NCBI GenBank assembly: GCA_046263195.1
Contig: JBHELG010000002.1
Coordinates: 1 to 32,902 of the forward strand
DNA length: 32,902 bases
Direction of reading: 5' to 3'
DNA from: JBHELG01 sp046263195
Lineage (GTDB): Bacteria; Actinomycetota; Nitriliruptoria; Nitriliruptorales; JAHWKO01
Position numbers and translations under genes: made by a program
The notes under the pieces: generated by a model
The model's database searches: none
Told to the model about the DNA's origin: nothing
Seen by the model: only the letters and a program-made list of their open reading frames with translations
In this document: one piece after another, positions 24,225 through 31,856 of the stretch
Position numbering within the stretch: the stretch's first letter is position 1
How the letters are laid out: every line of letters starts with the position of its first letter

Positions 24225-24950
24225 CTAAACATACCTCCCTTTATTCCTGCTGCACCAGGTATCGGTTTGCGAATGGCAGTTGGGGCACAGGATACGCAGG
24301 TTCTCGATTCGGTTGTCCCGCCGGTCACCGTTGACATGGTCGAGCTGCAGGGGCGCAGGGCGCCCAAGCCACTCACTGATGCCACAAGCCTCACAGACCC
24401 GTTCCTTGAGGCCTTCCTTGAACAGACGCAGCTTCAAGGAGTTGGTGTTCAAATAGTTTGAGCTTTCGACCAAGATCTCTTCCAATGGACGAGTGTTTCC
24501 TAAGCTGGGGTTCTTGGTCCCCTTGGCCCACCCCTGCCCCCTCATGTGACCGGTGTCGAGGCCCATCCTGACGATCTCCCGGTGGATGACCCGATACGGG
24601 TGGCCCCCGGGCTTGAGCCCGAGTCTGCGTAGAGCTTCCGCATAGGAGCGCGAGGCAGCTACCGCGTCAGCCAATTGCTCATCCGACCAGGAGCGGCGCC
24701 TCGTCGGTCGACCAGGTGAGAGCCTTTCCGCACCGGACCGCCGCTTGCGTTCCCGGGCCGTCTTCTGCGCCCGGAGATCCAGTCGTAGGTGGGAATCGTC
24801 AAGCCCCAGCTCCGCGATGCGGACCCGAACGCTTATATGAGAGTCGCCCCCGCGTTTGAGGCCGAGGCATTCCAGCACGTGAGAGTAGGTCGCCGCTTCG
24901 GCGACCGCGCGGCGCAGGTCGTCGTCTGTCCAGGAGCGGGGTCTCGGCAT
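24225..24950 (-). CDS. HNH endonuclease with duplicated N-terminal DNA-binding module
   Basis: A 241-residue HNH nuclease of a family spread through phages and bacteria. Two related modules of about 50 residues (5-55 and 85-136) share the pattern SW(T/S)D..L..AV...xSY...L..LGLK.GG...V...I...GLD..H and probably bind DNA. A linker with GWAKG and LEEILVESSNYLNTNSLK leads to a zinc-stabilised HNH domain: CEAC (186-189), LDHVNGDRRDNRIENLRIL with catalytic His 205, CPNC (222-225), and HSQTDTWC. Such proteins are often homing or freestanding mobile nucleases. ATG 24950 follows GGGAGG by 7 nt. The gene lies between a hairpin-rich leader and the CAA tRNA on one strand, so all three may be one transcript. 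The target site is unknown. Confidence 0.93.
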   Translation of the reverse strand: MPRPRSWTDDDLRRAVAEAATYSHVLECLGLKRGGDSHISVRVRIAELGLDDSHLRLDLRAQKTARERKRRSGAERLSPGRPTRRRSWSDEQLADAVAASRSYAEALRRLGLKPGGHPYRVIHREIVRMGLDTGHMRGQGWAKGTKNPSLGNTRPLEEILVESSNYLNTNSLKLRLFKEGLKERVCEACGISEWLGRPAPLQLDHVNGDRRDNRIENLRILCPNCHSQTDTWCSRNKGRYV

Positions 24951-25147
24951 GGATCATCCTCCCGTCAGTGATCCGCCCCCTCATGCAGAAAACCACGGGG
25001 GTGTGACAGAGACCGCGCAGCCCTCCTGGGCGCGCGGAACACAGCCGCATCCGGGGAAGGTCGCGAGGCAAAGACTGGGGGCCCCGAGTTGAAGGGGATG
25101 CAATTCCCGGGCCGGCGGTCCGAATCGAATCTGGCAAGGACCTAAAC
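24951..25147 (-). ncRNA. Hairpin-rich leader upstream of the HNH gene (candidate structured RNA)
   Basis: Read towards the HNH start, four stems follow one another: GGTCC/GGACC (25142-25117), GGCCC/GGGGCC enclosing GGG/CCC (25113-25080), a 10-bp bulged stem CCGCGC-GCCC-AGGA-GGGC-T-GCGCGG (25037-25013), and CCCCC/GGGGG (25001-24976) framed by GTCA/TGAC. The last lies just before the ribosome site. GC-rich DNA yields chance stems, so only the 10-bp stem is strong evidence. It may be a regulatory leader or an RNA partner; it does not match a riboswitch I know. Confidence 0.35.
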
Positions 25148-25292
25148 CCGGAGAGCGGCGGGTCCACTCCCCCTTCGGGCCGCGCGTGAAAGCCGTCTTC
25201 CCGCTCGGGGAGCCTGATAGCCTACGCCGGCCGCTCGGCCCGGGGTCGGGCTGTCTGCTGCGGGGCCAGGGGCGAATCCAGTCGAGGTCGGG

Positions 25293-26693
25293 ATGGTCGA
25301 CACGCACGAGTCCGTCCGTACCGAGCAACCGCGCATGCGCCGTTCCGACAGGAGGTCATCTCGGAGGCGGCGCCGAGGTCCGCCGCGTCGGCTCCTCGTC
25401 GCCATCGCGATCCTGGTGGTCGCCGTCACGACCGTAGGTGCCGCGGCGCTCGTTCGCTCGGGACGCGAGGTCGACCTCCCCTTCCGCGAGAGGGACACGG
25501 CCTCGGGGAGCACCACGGCCGAGACGACGAATACGACGCCGGTGTCCGACCGCGACGCTGCGATCCTCGCGGACGCCCGCAGAGGTCTTCGTGCGCTTCC
25601 CGCCGAGTGGCCCATTGTCCGGGGCGTGTACTCGACCATGTGGAGCTTCGCTGGGCCCCGCTGGAACTACATCATGGACCTCGTCCGCACGACCGAGCTG
25701 AACGCGGTCGTCATCGACGTGAAGGACGACGACGGCCAGCTGGCGTGGAAAGGCTCGAGCGTCGCTCTGGCACGTGAGGCTGGCGCCGACCGGGCCACCG
25801 AGCTGACGCGGCAGCAGGCGGCCGCACGCATCCGCGAGCTGCGAGAGGCAGGAGGCTATCCCATCGCCCGCGTGGTCTGCTTCAAAGACCGGATGCTCGC
25901 CCCCACGAAACCCGAGCTTGCAATCCGAACGGCCGGCGGTGGGGTTTGGCGCGACCGCAAAGGCATGGCTTGGCTCGACGCGAACAATCCCGCCACGTGG
26001 GAGTACCTACTCGACGTCAGCCGCGAAGCCGCCGCGATGGGATTCCTGGAGATCCAGTTCGATTACGTGCGCTTTCCCACGGACGGAAACGTCGCCACTA
26101 CCGTCTACGCGAATGGCGGCGGAGTGGACCCGGCCGCTATCCGGGGCTTCCTCGCCCACGCGCGCGAGGAGTTGCACAAGGCCGGGGTGCGCACGAGCGC
26201 GGACATCTTCGGGTTGACGACGTACAAGCTGCAAGGACAGGGCGACGGCGACGGCACGGGACAGCGTTTCGAAGATGTCATCTCCGAGGTCGACTACGTC
26301 TCCCCCATGGTCTATCCGTCGCACTACTACGCGGGCAACTACGGGCTGTCAAAGCCCGAGGCATACCCATACGAGGTCATAACTCGATCCATGGACGAGG
26401 GCATGCGCCGTATAGAGGGATACCGGGCCAAGATGCGACCATGGCTCGAAGACTTCTCACTGACTGTCCCCCATCATCCCGGACGGCTCAGCGCGCAGTT
26501 ACGGGGCGCCTACGAACAGGGCGTGGACTCGTGGCTGTTATGGAACGCCGGCAACCGCTACAGCGTGCCCGCCCTCGACCGGGTCTTACGCTCGAAGGCG
26601 AAGCCTCGCCCATCAGCCCCTCCGGCTGAGCCCCCCCCGGCTGAGGTCGCGCCCCCTGGCGAGGCAGGACCGGTCGCGGAGGGTCGCTCGTGA
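25293..26693 (+). CDS. Membrane-anchored putative glycoside hydrolase (DUF4015 type)
   Basis: A 466-residue protein with a very basic N-terminus (15-33), one transmembrane segment (about 34-54) and a polar linker, so the enzyme domain (about 105-435) lies outside the cell. The domain has the wording of the putative glycoside hydrolase family DUF4015 (TIM barrel): GVYSTMWSFAGPRWNYIMDL, NAVVIDVKDDDGQLAW, FLEIQFDYVRFPTDG, DYVSPMVYPSHY, RPWLEDF. Acidic residues in FDYVRFP and DVKDDDG are candidate catalytic ones. A Pro/Ala-rich tail ends the protein. The substrate is unknown; a cell-wall or extracellular polysaccharide is likely given the deacetylase overlapping its stop (TGATG). ATG 25293 has GAGG 5 nt upstream. 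Confidence 0.87.
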   Translation: MVDTHESVRTEQPRMRRSDRRSSRRRRRGPPRRLLVAIAILVVAVTTVGAAALVRSGREVDLPFRERDTASGSTTAETTNTTPVSDRDAAILADARRGLRALPAEWPIVRGVYSTMWSFAGPRWNYIMDLVRTTELNAVVIDVKDDDGQLAWKGSSVALAREAGADRATELTRQQAAARIRELREAGGYPIARVVCFKDRMLAPTKPELAIRTAGGGVWRDRKGMAWLDANNPATWEYLLDVSREAAAMGFLEIQFDYVRFPTDGNVATTVYANGGGVDPAAIRGFLAHAREELHKAGVRTSADIFGLTTYKLQGQGDGDGTGQRFEDVISEVDYVSPMVYPSHYYAGNYGLSKPEAYPYEVITRSMDEGMRRIEGYRAKMRPWLEDFSLTVPHHPGRLSAQLRGAYEQGVDSWLLWNAGNRYSVPALDRVLRSKAKPRPSAPPAEPPPAEVAPPGEAGPVAEGRS

Positions 26694-27796
26694 TGGTGCG
26701 TCTCGTCGCGGTCCTGACGGTTTTCGCTCTGACTGTCGGCTGTGGCATCGGGGGCGGGGGAGGCGACGAGGCCGCGCCACCGGCGGGGGACGCCGCGACG
26801 AGCGGACCGCCCGCTGCTGAGACACCGGCCGAGGAGAGCGCGCCTCAACTCCCCGAGGAGGAGCTTCGTCGGCTACGTGTGAACGAGCTCGGACGGGTGC
26901 TCGTCATGGAGTGGCACGACGTCGAGGGCGTCGACGGGCGTTGGGAGACCTCGCAGGCGACCTTCCGGGCCCAGATCAAGGAGCTCTACGATCGCGGCTA
27001 CCGGCCGGTCACGGTCGAGGAGTTCGCGACCGGGACCTTCCCGATTCCAGCCGGGACCTCCCCGGTGCTGCTCACCTTCGATGACTCCTACGAGTCACAT
27101 TTCCGGCTGGGGCCCGCCGGCGAACCAGCTCCGAACTCGGTGGTCGGCATCCTCGAGGAGTTCGAACGCGATCATCCGGACTGGCGGGGAACGGCGGTCT
27201 TCTACATCTACTGGCCGGTGCCGTTCCGGGTCCTCGACCAGATTCCCGCCAAGCTGAGGTGGCTGGCGGAAAATGGCTACGAGATCGGCAACCACTCGCT
27301 CAACCACGACGACTTGTCGAAGCTCGACGACCTCGGCGTGCAGCGCAGCCTCGCTCTGGCCCAGTCGGAGGTGGAGAAGGTGGTGCCGGGCTATCGCCTG
27401 GGCAGCCTCGCACTGCCCTTCGGGCTGTGGCCCAAGAACAAGTCGCTGGCAACGGAGGGGACGTTCGAGGGCGTCTCGTACCACCACGACATCGTGTTGC
27501 TCGTCGGGTTCATGCCGGCACGCTCCCCGCACGATGTCGAGTACAAGCCGATGGAGGTGCAGCGGGTCCAGGCCTACGCACCCGAGTTTCGTAAGTGGGT
27601 CGACTGGCTCGACGGGGGCCGGGGGCGCCGCTTCATCTCCGACGGCGACCCGAAGACGGTGACCTACCCGTCGTCACTCCAGCGGGTGGCAAGGCCATTG
27701 GGAGGACGTCCGACACGCGTCTACTCCGATCCCACCGCCGCGGCCGCCACTCCTGACGCCACGATGGGAACACGGACGAGCTCACCGCGCAGGTGA
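26693..27796 (+). CDS. Lipoprotein polysaccharide deacetylase (NodB-type)
   Basis: A 367-residue predicted lipoprotein: signal peptide with lipobox ending at Cys 17 (ALTVGC), a Gly/Pro/Ala/Glu-rich linker to about 60, then a carbohydrate esterase 4 (NodB) domain. Motif 1 is LTFDDSYESH (129-136, catalytic base and metal Asp), motif 2 NHSLNH (200-205, metal His 201 and His 205), and SLALPFGLWP corresponds to motif 3. Such enzymes remove acetyl groups from peptidoglycan or other glycans. It shares one base with the preceding stop (TGATG) and GGAGGG (26678-26683) serves ATG 26693; GTG 26690 is an alternative. Together with the putative hydrolase it forms a two-gene envelope unit. The last 15 bases overlap the end of the convergent gene. 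Confidence 0.9.
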   Translation: MVRLVAVLTVFALTVGCGIGGGGGDEAAPPAGDAATSGPPAAETPAEESAPQLPEEELRRLRVNELGRVLVMEWHDVEGVDGRWETSQATFRAQIKELYDRGYRPVTVEEFATGTFPIPAGTSPVLLTFDDSYESHFRLGPAGEPAPNSVVGILEEFERDHPDWRGTAVFYIYWPVPFRVLDQIPAKLRWLAENGYEIGNHSLNHDDLSKLDDLGVQRSLALAQSEVEKVVPGYRLGSLALPFGLWPKNKSLATEGTFEGVSYHHDIVLLVGFMPARSPHDVEYKPMEVQRVQAYAPEFRKWVDWLDGGRGRRFISDGDPKTVTYPSSLQRVARPLGGRPTRVYSDPTAAAATPDATMGTRTSSPRR

Positions 27797-28684
27797 GGTA
27801 GCTGATTCGAGCAGCGTGAGACTGCCGGCGTCCGCGTCCAGGCGGACCCGAACGCCGAGCGGCACCGCGAGCTGACCGTCCGTGTGCCCGAGTTCGAGCC
27901 CGTGCAACACCGGCACCCCGAGGTCGCCGAGCAGATCGGCGACCACCTCTTCAGCCGAGGCGGACGGACGATTCAGCGGCGGGACGCAGCCGCGCAGAGC
28001 GGCCACGACGACGCCGGCGACGCCGTCCAGGACTCCCGACCGTCGCAGCTGAACAAGCATCCGATCCAGCTTGTAAGGCGGCTCGTGGACATCCTCGAGA
28101 AGCAGGACGGCGCCGTCGCTGTCGGGTTGGTCGTCGGTGCCGACGAGCGAGCACAGAAGGGCAAGGTTGCCCCCGACAAGTCGACCATCTGCGGCGCCTC
28201 CCACCACCGTCGTTACGCGCGCTCCCCTCCGCGGCAGCGTCCCGAAAGCGGAAGGACGAGTGAGGAGGCGATGCAGGGCCGACGCTCGTAAGGGATCGTC
28301 GGCGAGTTCGCCGAGCTGCCCCACGAAGGGTCCATGCACGGTGACGAGCCGTAGCCGGCGCCACGCCGCCGTCAGCAGGGCGGTGACGTCGCTGAAGCCC
28401 ACAAGCAGCTTCGGATCACGACGAAGGGCCTCCCAGTCGAGTAGGTCGAGCAAACGCCCCGTGCCGTAGCCGCCTCGGGCTGCCCACACGGCCCGCATCG
28501 ATAGATCGCGGAAAGCTGAGTTCATGTCTTCCGCCCGAGCGTCGTCAGGACCGGCAAGATGTCCATGCACGACGTGCAGATGGGGCATCGGCACTGGTTC
28601 GAACCCCCACTGCTCCAACAGCCCCAGGCCGGCCACCACCCGGGACCTCGAGAGCAGCGGACCGCCGGGGGCGACAACGGCCAC
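27782..28684 (-). CDS. ldcA: LD-carboxypeptidase (peptidase S66)
   Basis: A serine peptidase of family S66, which trims the terminal D-Ala from tetrapeptides during peptidoglycan recycling or turnover. With the GTG start at 28684 the nucleophile is Ser 98 (GFSDVT), Glu is 197 (LLLEDVHEPPY) and His 267 (ELGHTD); ARGGYGTGRLLD is the other conserved block. The first strand (VAVVAPGGP) is complete, but family similarity (LRPPPLRPGDR) reaches 18 codons further upstream to a CTG at 28736-28738 that overlaps the trpA stop as CTGA. The true start may be that CTG. It is the last gene of the trpCBA transcript and has no signal peptide, so a cytoplasmic recycling role is likely. Confidence 0.9.
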   Translation of the reverse strand: MAVVAPGGPLLSRSRVVAGLGLLEQWGFEPVPMPHLHVVHGHLAGPDDARAEDMNSAFRDLSMRAVWAARGGYGTGRLLDLLDWEALRRDPKLLVGFSDVTALLTAAWRRLRLVTVHGPFVGQLGELADDPLRASALHRLLTRPSAFGTLPRRGARVTTVVGGAADGRLVGGNLALLCSLVGTDDQPDSDGAVLLLEDVHEPPYKLDRMLVQLRRSGVLDGVAGVVVAALRGCVPPLNRPSASAEEVVADLLGDLGVPVLHGLELGHTDGQLAVPLGVRVRLDADAGSLTLLESATSPAR

Positions 28685-28734
28685 CCGGTCGCCGGGACGC
28701 AGCGGCGGCGGTCGCAGCAGCTGGCCCGGAGTCG

Positions 28735-29577
28735 TCAGCGGCGGGCGCCTTCGACGCCGGCCCGCAGGGCTTCCACAAGCTCAGCGACCCGGCGGGGGGC
28801 GTCCTTCGGATCACCTGTTCCGGCCGTCCTCACAAGCGCCGATCCGACAATGACACCGTCCGCGTAGCCCGCGACCTCCCGCGCCTGTCGCGGGTTCGAC
28901 ACGCCGATCCCGACCGCGACGGGCAGCGGGGTCCGTTTCCGGATGCGCTCCACAAGCTGGCGCGCGTCCGCGAGTGCGTCGCGCACCCCGGTCACCCCGA
29001 GCACGCTCGTCGCGTACACGAACCCGCTCGAAACCGCCACGATGGCGTCGAGGCGGGCGTCCCTGCTCGTTGGAGCGGCGAGGAACACGGTCGACAGCCC
29101 CCGCGCTCTGGCGTGACCGAGCCACTCGCCCGCCTCGTCCGCGGGGAGGTCGGGCAGGATCGCCCCCGCCAAGCCGGCGCTGGCCGCGTCTGCAGCGAAG
29201 GTGTCGAGGCCGCGGGCAGCGGGGATGGTGAAGTAGGTCATGACGAGAGTCGGTACCTCGACGGCCGCTGTGAGTCGGGCGCAAAGTGCGAGCTCGTCGT
29301 CGACGGTCATCCCCTGGTCGAGCGCCGTCTGGTTGGCCGCCTGGATGATCGGCCCGTCCATCACGGGGTCACTGAAGGGGAAGCCAACCTCCAAAAGGTC
29401 GGCACCCGACTCGGCCGCGGCACGGAGGCAGGCTTCAGAGATCTCGAGGTTCGGGTAGCCCGCCGGCAGGTAACAGATGAGCCCGGCGCGCTCCGCGGCC
29501 TTCGCCCGCTCGAGAGCGCCCCGCACCCGGTCGTCGAATGCCACCCGAGTTTGGGACCGGCCACCCGCCAACGTCAT
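28735..29577 (-). CDS. trpA: Tryptophan synthase alpha subunit
   Basis: TrpA cleaves indole-3-glycerol phosphate to indole and glyceraldehyde 3-phosphate and passes indole to TrpB. The 280-residue barrel shows the catalytic Glu region LLEVGFPFSDPVMDGP, the phosphate-binding VAVGIGVSNP and GVIVGSALVR. About 20 residues precede the usual family start (FDDRVRGALERAKAAERAGLICYLPAGYP). ATG 29577 overlaps the trpB stop (ATGA), so the subunits are translated together in equal amounts, which suits their alpha2beta2 complex. Confidence 0.97.
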   Translation of the reverse strand: MTLAGGRSQTRVAFDDRVRGALERAKAAERAGLICYLPAGYPNLEISEACLRAAAESGADLLEVGFPFSDPVMDGPIIQAANQTALDQGMTVDDELALCARLTAAVEVPTLVMTYFTIPAARGLDTFAADAASAGLAGAILPDLPADEAGEWLGHARARGLSTVFLAAPTSRDARLDAIVAVSSGFVYATSVLGVTGVRDALADARQLVERIRKRTPLPVAVGIGVSNPRQAREVAGYADGVIVGSALVRTAGTGDPKDAPRRVAELVEALRAGVEGARR

Positions 29578-30797
29578 TCATCCTCCATGTCGAGCATGCG
29601 GGCGACCTCATCGACATCCTTGTCGCCGCGTCCTGACAGGGTGAGGATGACCTCCGCGCCGGGGTCGAGCAGTTCGAATGCGTGGTCGAGTAACCAACCA
29701 ATCGCGTGGGCAGGCTCGAGGGCGGGGATGATGCCCTCGAGCCTGCAGAGGCGACGAAACCCTGCCAACGCCTCCGCGTCGCTGGCGGAGACATAGGTGC
29801 CTCGGCCTGTCTCTTTCAGCCAGGCATGCTCCGGTCCGACTCCCGGGTAGTCGAGGCCGGCGGAGATGCTGTGCGCCGGCAGCACCTGACCATCGCTGCT
29901 CACCAAAGCCCAGGACCGCGCACCGTGCAGCACGGCCTCTCTGCCCTCGGTCAGGGTTGCCGCCGAGCGGCCCGTCCCCAGTCCCTCTCCAGCGGCTTCC
30001 ACACCGATGAGACGGACCTCATCATGGGGTATGAAGGCATGGAAGGAGCCGATCGCGTTCGATCCACCTCCGACGCATGCGATCACCGCGTCGGGCAGTT
30101 GCCCGCATCGCGCGCGAAACTGGGCCATTGCCTCTTCGCCGATCACCCGCTGCAAGTCGCGGACGATACGGGGGAAGGGGTGGGGTCCGACCACCGAACC
30201 TAGGAGGTAGTGAGTGGTCGTGACGTTCGTGACCCAGTCCCGCATGGCCTCATTGATCGCATCCTTGAGAGTGCGAGTCCCGGCCCTCACGGGCACGACC
30301 TCCGCTCCGAGAAGCCGCATGCGCACAACGTTCAAGTGTTGGCGGCGGCAGTCCTCCTCTCCCATGTAGATGACGCACTCGAGCCCGAGGAGCGCTGCTG
30401 CTGTCGCGGTGGCGACACCATGCTGTCCAGCCCCCGTCTCGGCGATGAGCCTGGGCTTGGCCATACGTTGCGCGAGGAGTGCCTGACCGAGCACGTTGTT
30501 CAGCTTGTGGCTGCCGGTGTGGGCGAGGTCCTCGCGCTTGAGATGGACGGCGATCCCGGCCGCCTCGGAGAGGCGTTCGGCGAGATACAGCGGTGTGGGC
30601 CGTCCGCCGTAGTCGCGCCGGAGGCGGTCGAGCTCCGCTTCAAAGCTTGGGTCTCGTTGTGCCGTCTGCCAGGCTGCGACGAGCTCTTCGAGCGCACCGA
30701 ACAGTGCCTCGGGCACGAACCGCCCTCCGAAGCGTCCGAAGTAGCCGGGTCGGTCCGATACGGCGCTGGGCGCGCCGGTGCTCGGATCAGCGCTCAT
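29574..30797 (-). CDS. trpB: Tryptophan synthase beta subunit
   Basis: TrpB condenses indole with serine using pyridoxal phosphate. The 407-residue protein has the PLP lysine in KREDLAHTGSHKLNN, the allosteric AETGAGQHG segment, the phosphate-binding GGGSNA loop and SISAGLDYPGVGPEHA near the end. It is the TrpB1 type expected next to trpA. ATG 30797 overlaps the trpC stop (ATGA) and is preferred to the 115-codon longer open frame, which is a shadow of trpC. Confidence 0.98.
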   Translation of the reverse strand: MSADPSTGAPSAVSDRPGYFGRFGGRFVPEALFGALEELVAAWQTAQRDPSFEAELDRLRRDYGGRPTPLYLAERLSEAAGIAVHLKREDLAHTGSHKLNNVLGQALLAQRMAKPRLIAETGAGQHGVATATAAALLGLECVIYMGEEDCRRQHLNVVRMRLLGAEVVPVRAGTRTLKDAINEAMRDWVTNVTTTHYLLGSVVGPHPFPRIVRDLQRVIGEEAMAQFRARCGQLPDAVIACVGGGSNAIGSFHAFIPHDEVRLIGVEAAGEGLGTGRSAATLTEGREAVLHGARSWALVSSDGQVLPAHSISAGLDYPGVGPEHAWLKETGRGTYVSASDAEALAGFRRLCRLEGIIPALEPAHAIGWLLDHAFELLDPGAEVILTLSGRGDKDVDEVARMLDMEDE

Positions 30798-31600
30798 CGG
30801 TACTCCGAGGCCGTCAGCGGGGTCGCGCCGGCCGAGACGAGCAGGGCGACGGACGCGCGGGGGTCGGGTGAGGTTATGAGCGACTCTCCGACAAGGACAG
30901 CGTCGGCTCCGGCCCTCGCGGCTGACAGGACGTCGTCGGGGCCCCGCACGCCGGACTCCGCCACCGCGAGGACGTCCACCGGCAGGTGTGGGCACACCCT
31001 CGTGAAGAGGTCCCGGTCGACCTCCAACGTGCGCAAGTCCCGCGCGTTGATTCCGACGAGGGTGGCGCCGGCGTCGATCGCCCGGTCCGCCTCCTCCGCG
31101 TCGTGGACCTCTACGAGGGCATCGACGCCCGCCTCGGTACAAGTGGCCGCCAGTGCCTTGAGGGCCTCGTCATTCAGGGCGGCGGCTATGAGGAGCACCG
31201 CCGCGGCACCCGCCGCCCGCGCCTGCCACGCCTGATAGGGGTGGATGATGAAGTCCTTGCACAGGGTCGGGAAACCGAGCGCCGAGACCGCCTTGAGGTC
31301 CGAGAGGCTTCCTCGAAAGTAGCTCGGCTCCGTCAACACGGAGATGGCGGCGGCGCCACCGTCCCGATAGGCGATCGCGAGTGCCACGGGGTCGAGGTCC
31401 GGTCCGAGCGCACCGGTCGAGGGGGATGCCCGCTTCACCTCGGCGATGACCGCAACGCCTGGTCCGGACAAGGCGGACCGAAACGAAGGTGGTGACGGGG
31501 CGAGCAGGGCACGAGCGCGCAGGTCCTGCAACGGCTCGCGAGCACGGGCGGCGACAACACGTGCACGGGCGCCACCGAGCAGTTCGTCGAAGTAGGTCAC
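30794..31600 (-). CDS. trpC: Indole-3-glycerol phosphate synthase
   Basis: TrpC closes the indole ring of carboxyphenylaminodeoxyribulose phosphate. The 268-residue barrel shows VIAEVKRASPSTG (catalytic Lys and Glu), PTLCKDFIIHPYQ (second Lys), ALVEVHD, VGINARDLRTLEVD and VAESGV. GTG 31600 is chosen because GGGAGAGG lies just upstream and the protein then starts at the family N-terminus (TYFDELL); a longer frame to 31645 adds only 15 unlike residues. It is first in trpC-trpB-trpA-ldcA. trpE, trpD and trpF are not in the window. No Trp-codon leader peptide was found; a perfect hairpin sits 29-49 nt upstream. Confidence 0.96.
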   Translation of the reverse strand: MTYFDELLGGARARVVAARAREPLQDLRARALLAPSPPSFRSALSGPGVAVIAEVKRASPSTGALGPDLDPVALAIAYRDGGAAAISVLTEPSYFRGSLSDLKAVSALGFPTLCKDFIIHPYQAWQARAAGAAAVLLIAAALNDEALKALAATCTEAGVDALVEVHDAEEADRAIDAGATLVGINARDLRTLEVDRDLFTRVCPHLPVDVLAVAESGVRGPDDVLSAARAGADAVLVGESLITSPDPRASVALLVSAGATPLTASEYR

Positions 31601-31628
31601 CAGGCGCCTCTCCCTTTGGGCGGGCACC

Positions 31629-31649
31629 GGTCTTGGCTTGTCCAAGACC
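31629..31649 (-). promoter_or_regulatory. Perfect hairpin in the trpC leader
   Basis: GGTCTTGG-(5 nt)-CCAAGACC is an exact 8-bp stem 29 nt before the trpC start. There is no T-run and no Trp-rich leader peptide, so classic attenuation is not supported. The same GGTCTTGG/CCAAGA words occur in the repeats at 1-112 and 1501-1524. Confidence 0.5.
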
Positions 31650-31856
31650 GCGGGCCGGATGGGAGAGACATCCTACGTGGAGGGTCACACAGGCAGGTTG
31701 GTCATTGCTCGCGGTCGGGAAACTCCCTTCCCAGCCGCTCGGGAGGACCATCCCCGCGAACTGCGGGCCCTCGTGGCCTCGGCTGTCCTTCCCAGCACGA
31801 TAGCTTTACCGCGGCGACACGAGTTGAGGACGGCCTGTGGCGGGAGCGGGGCCAGC

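Noticed and set aside
25117..25142. Second tRNA or tRNA fragment suggested by GATTCGATTC near the HNH leader
   Set aside because: No anticodon arm or acceptor stem can be formed around it; only a 5-bp stem remains.
31601..31856. Trp attenuator or T-box in front of trpC
   Set aside because: No leader peptide with consecutive Trp codons, no T-box TGG-N-ACC signature and no T-run after the hairpin.
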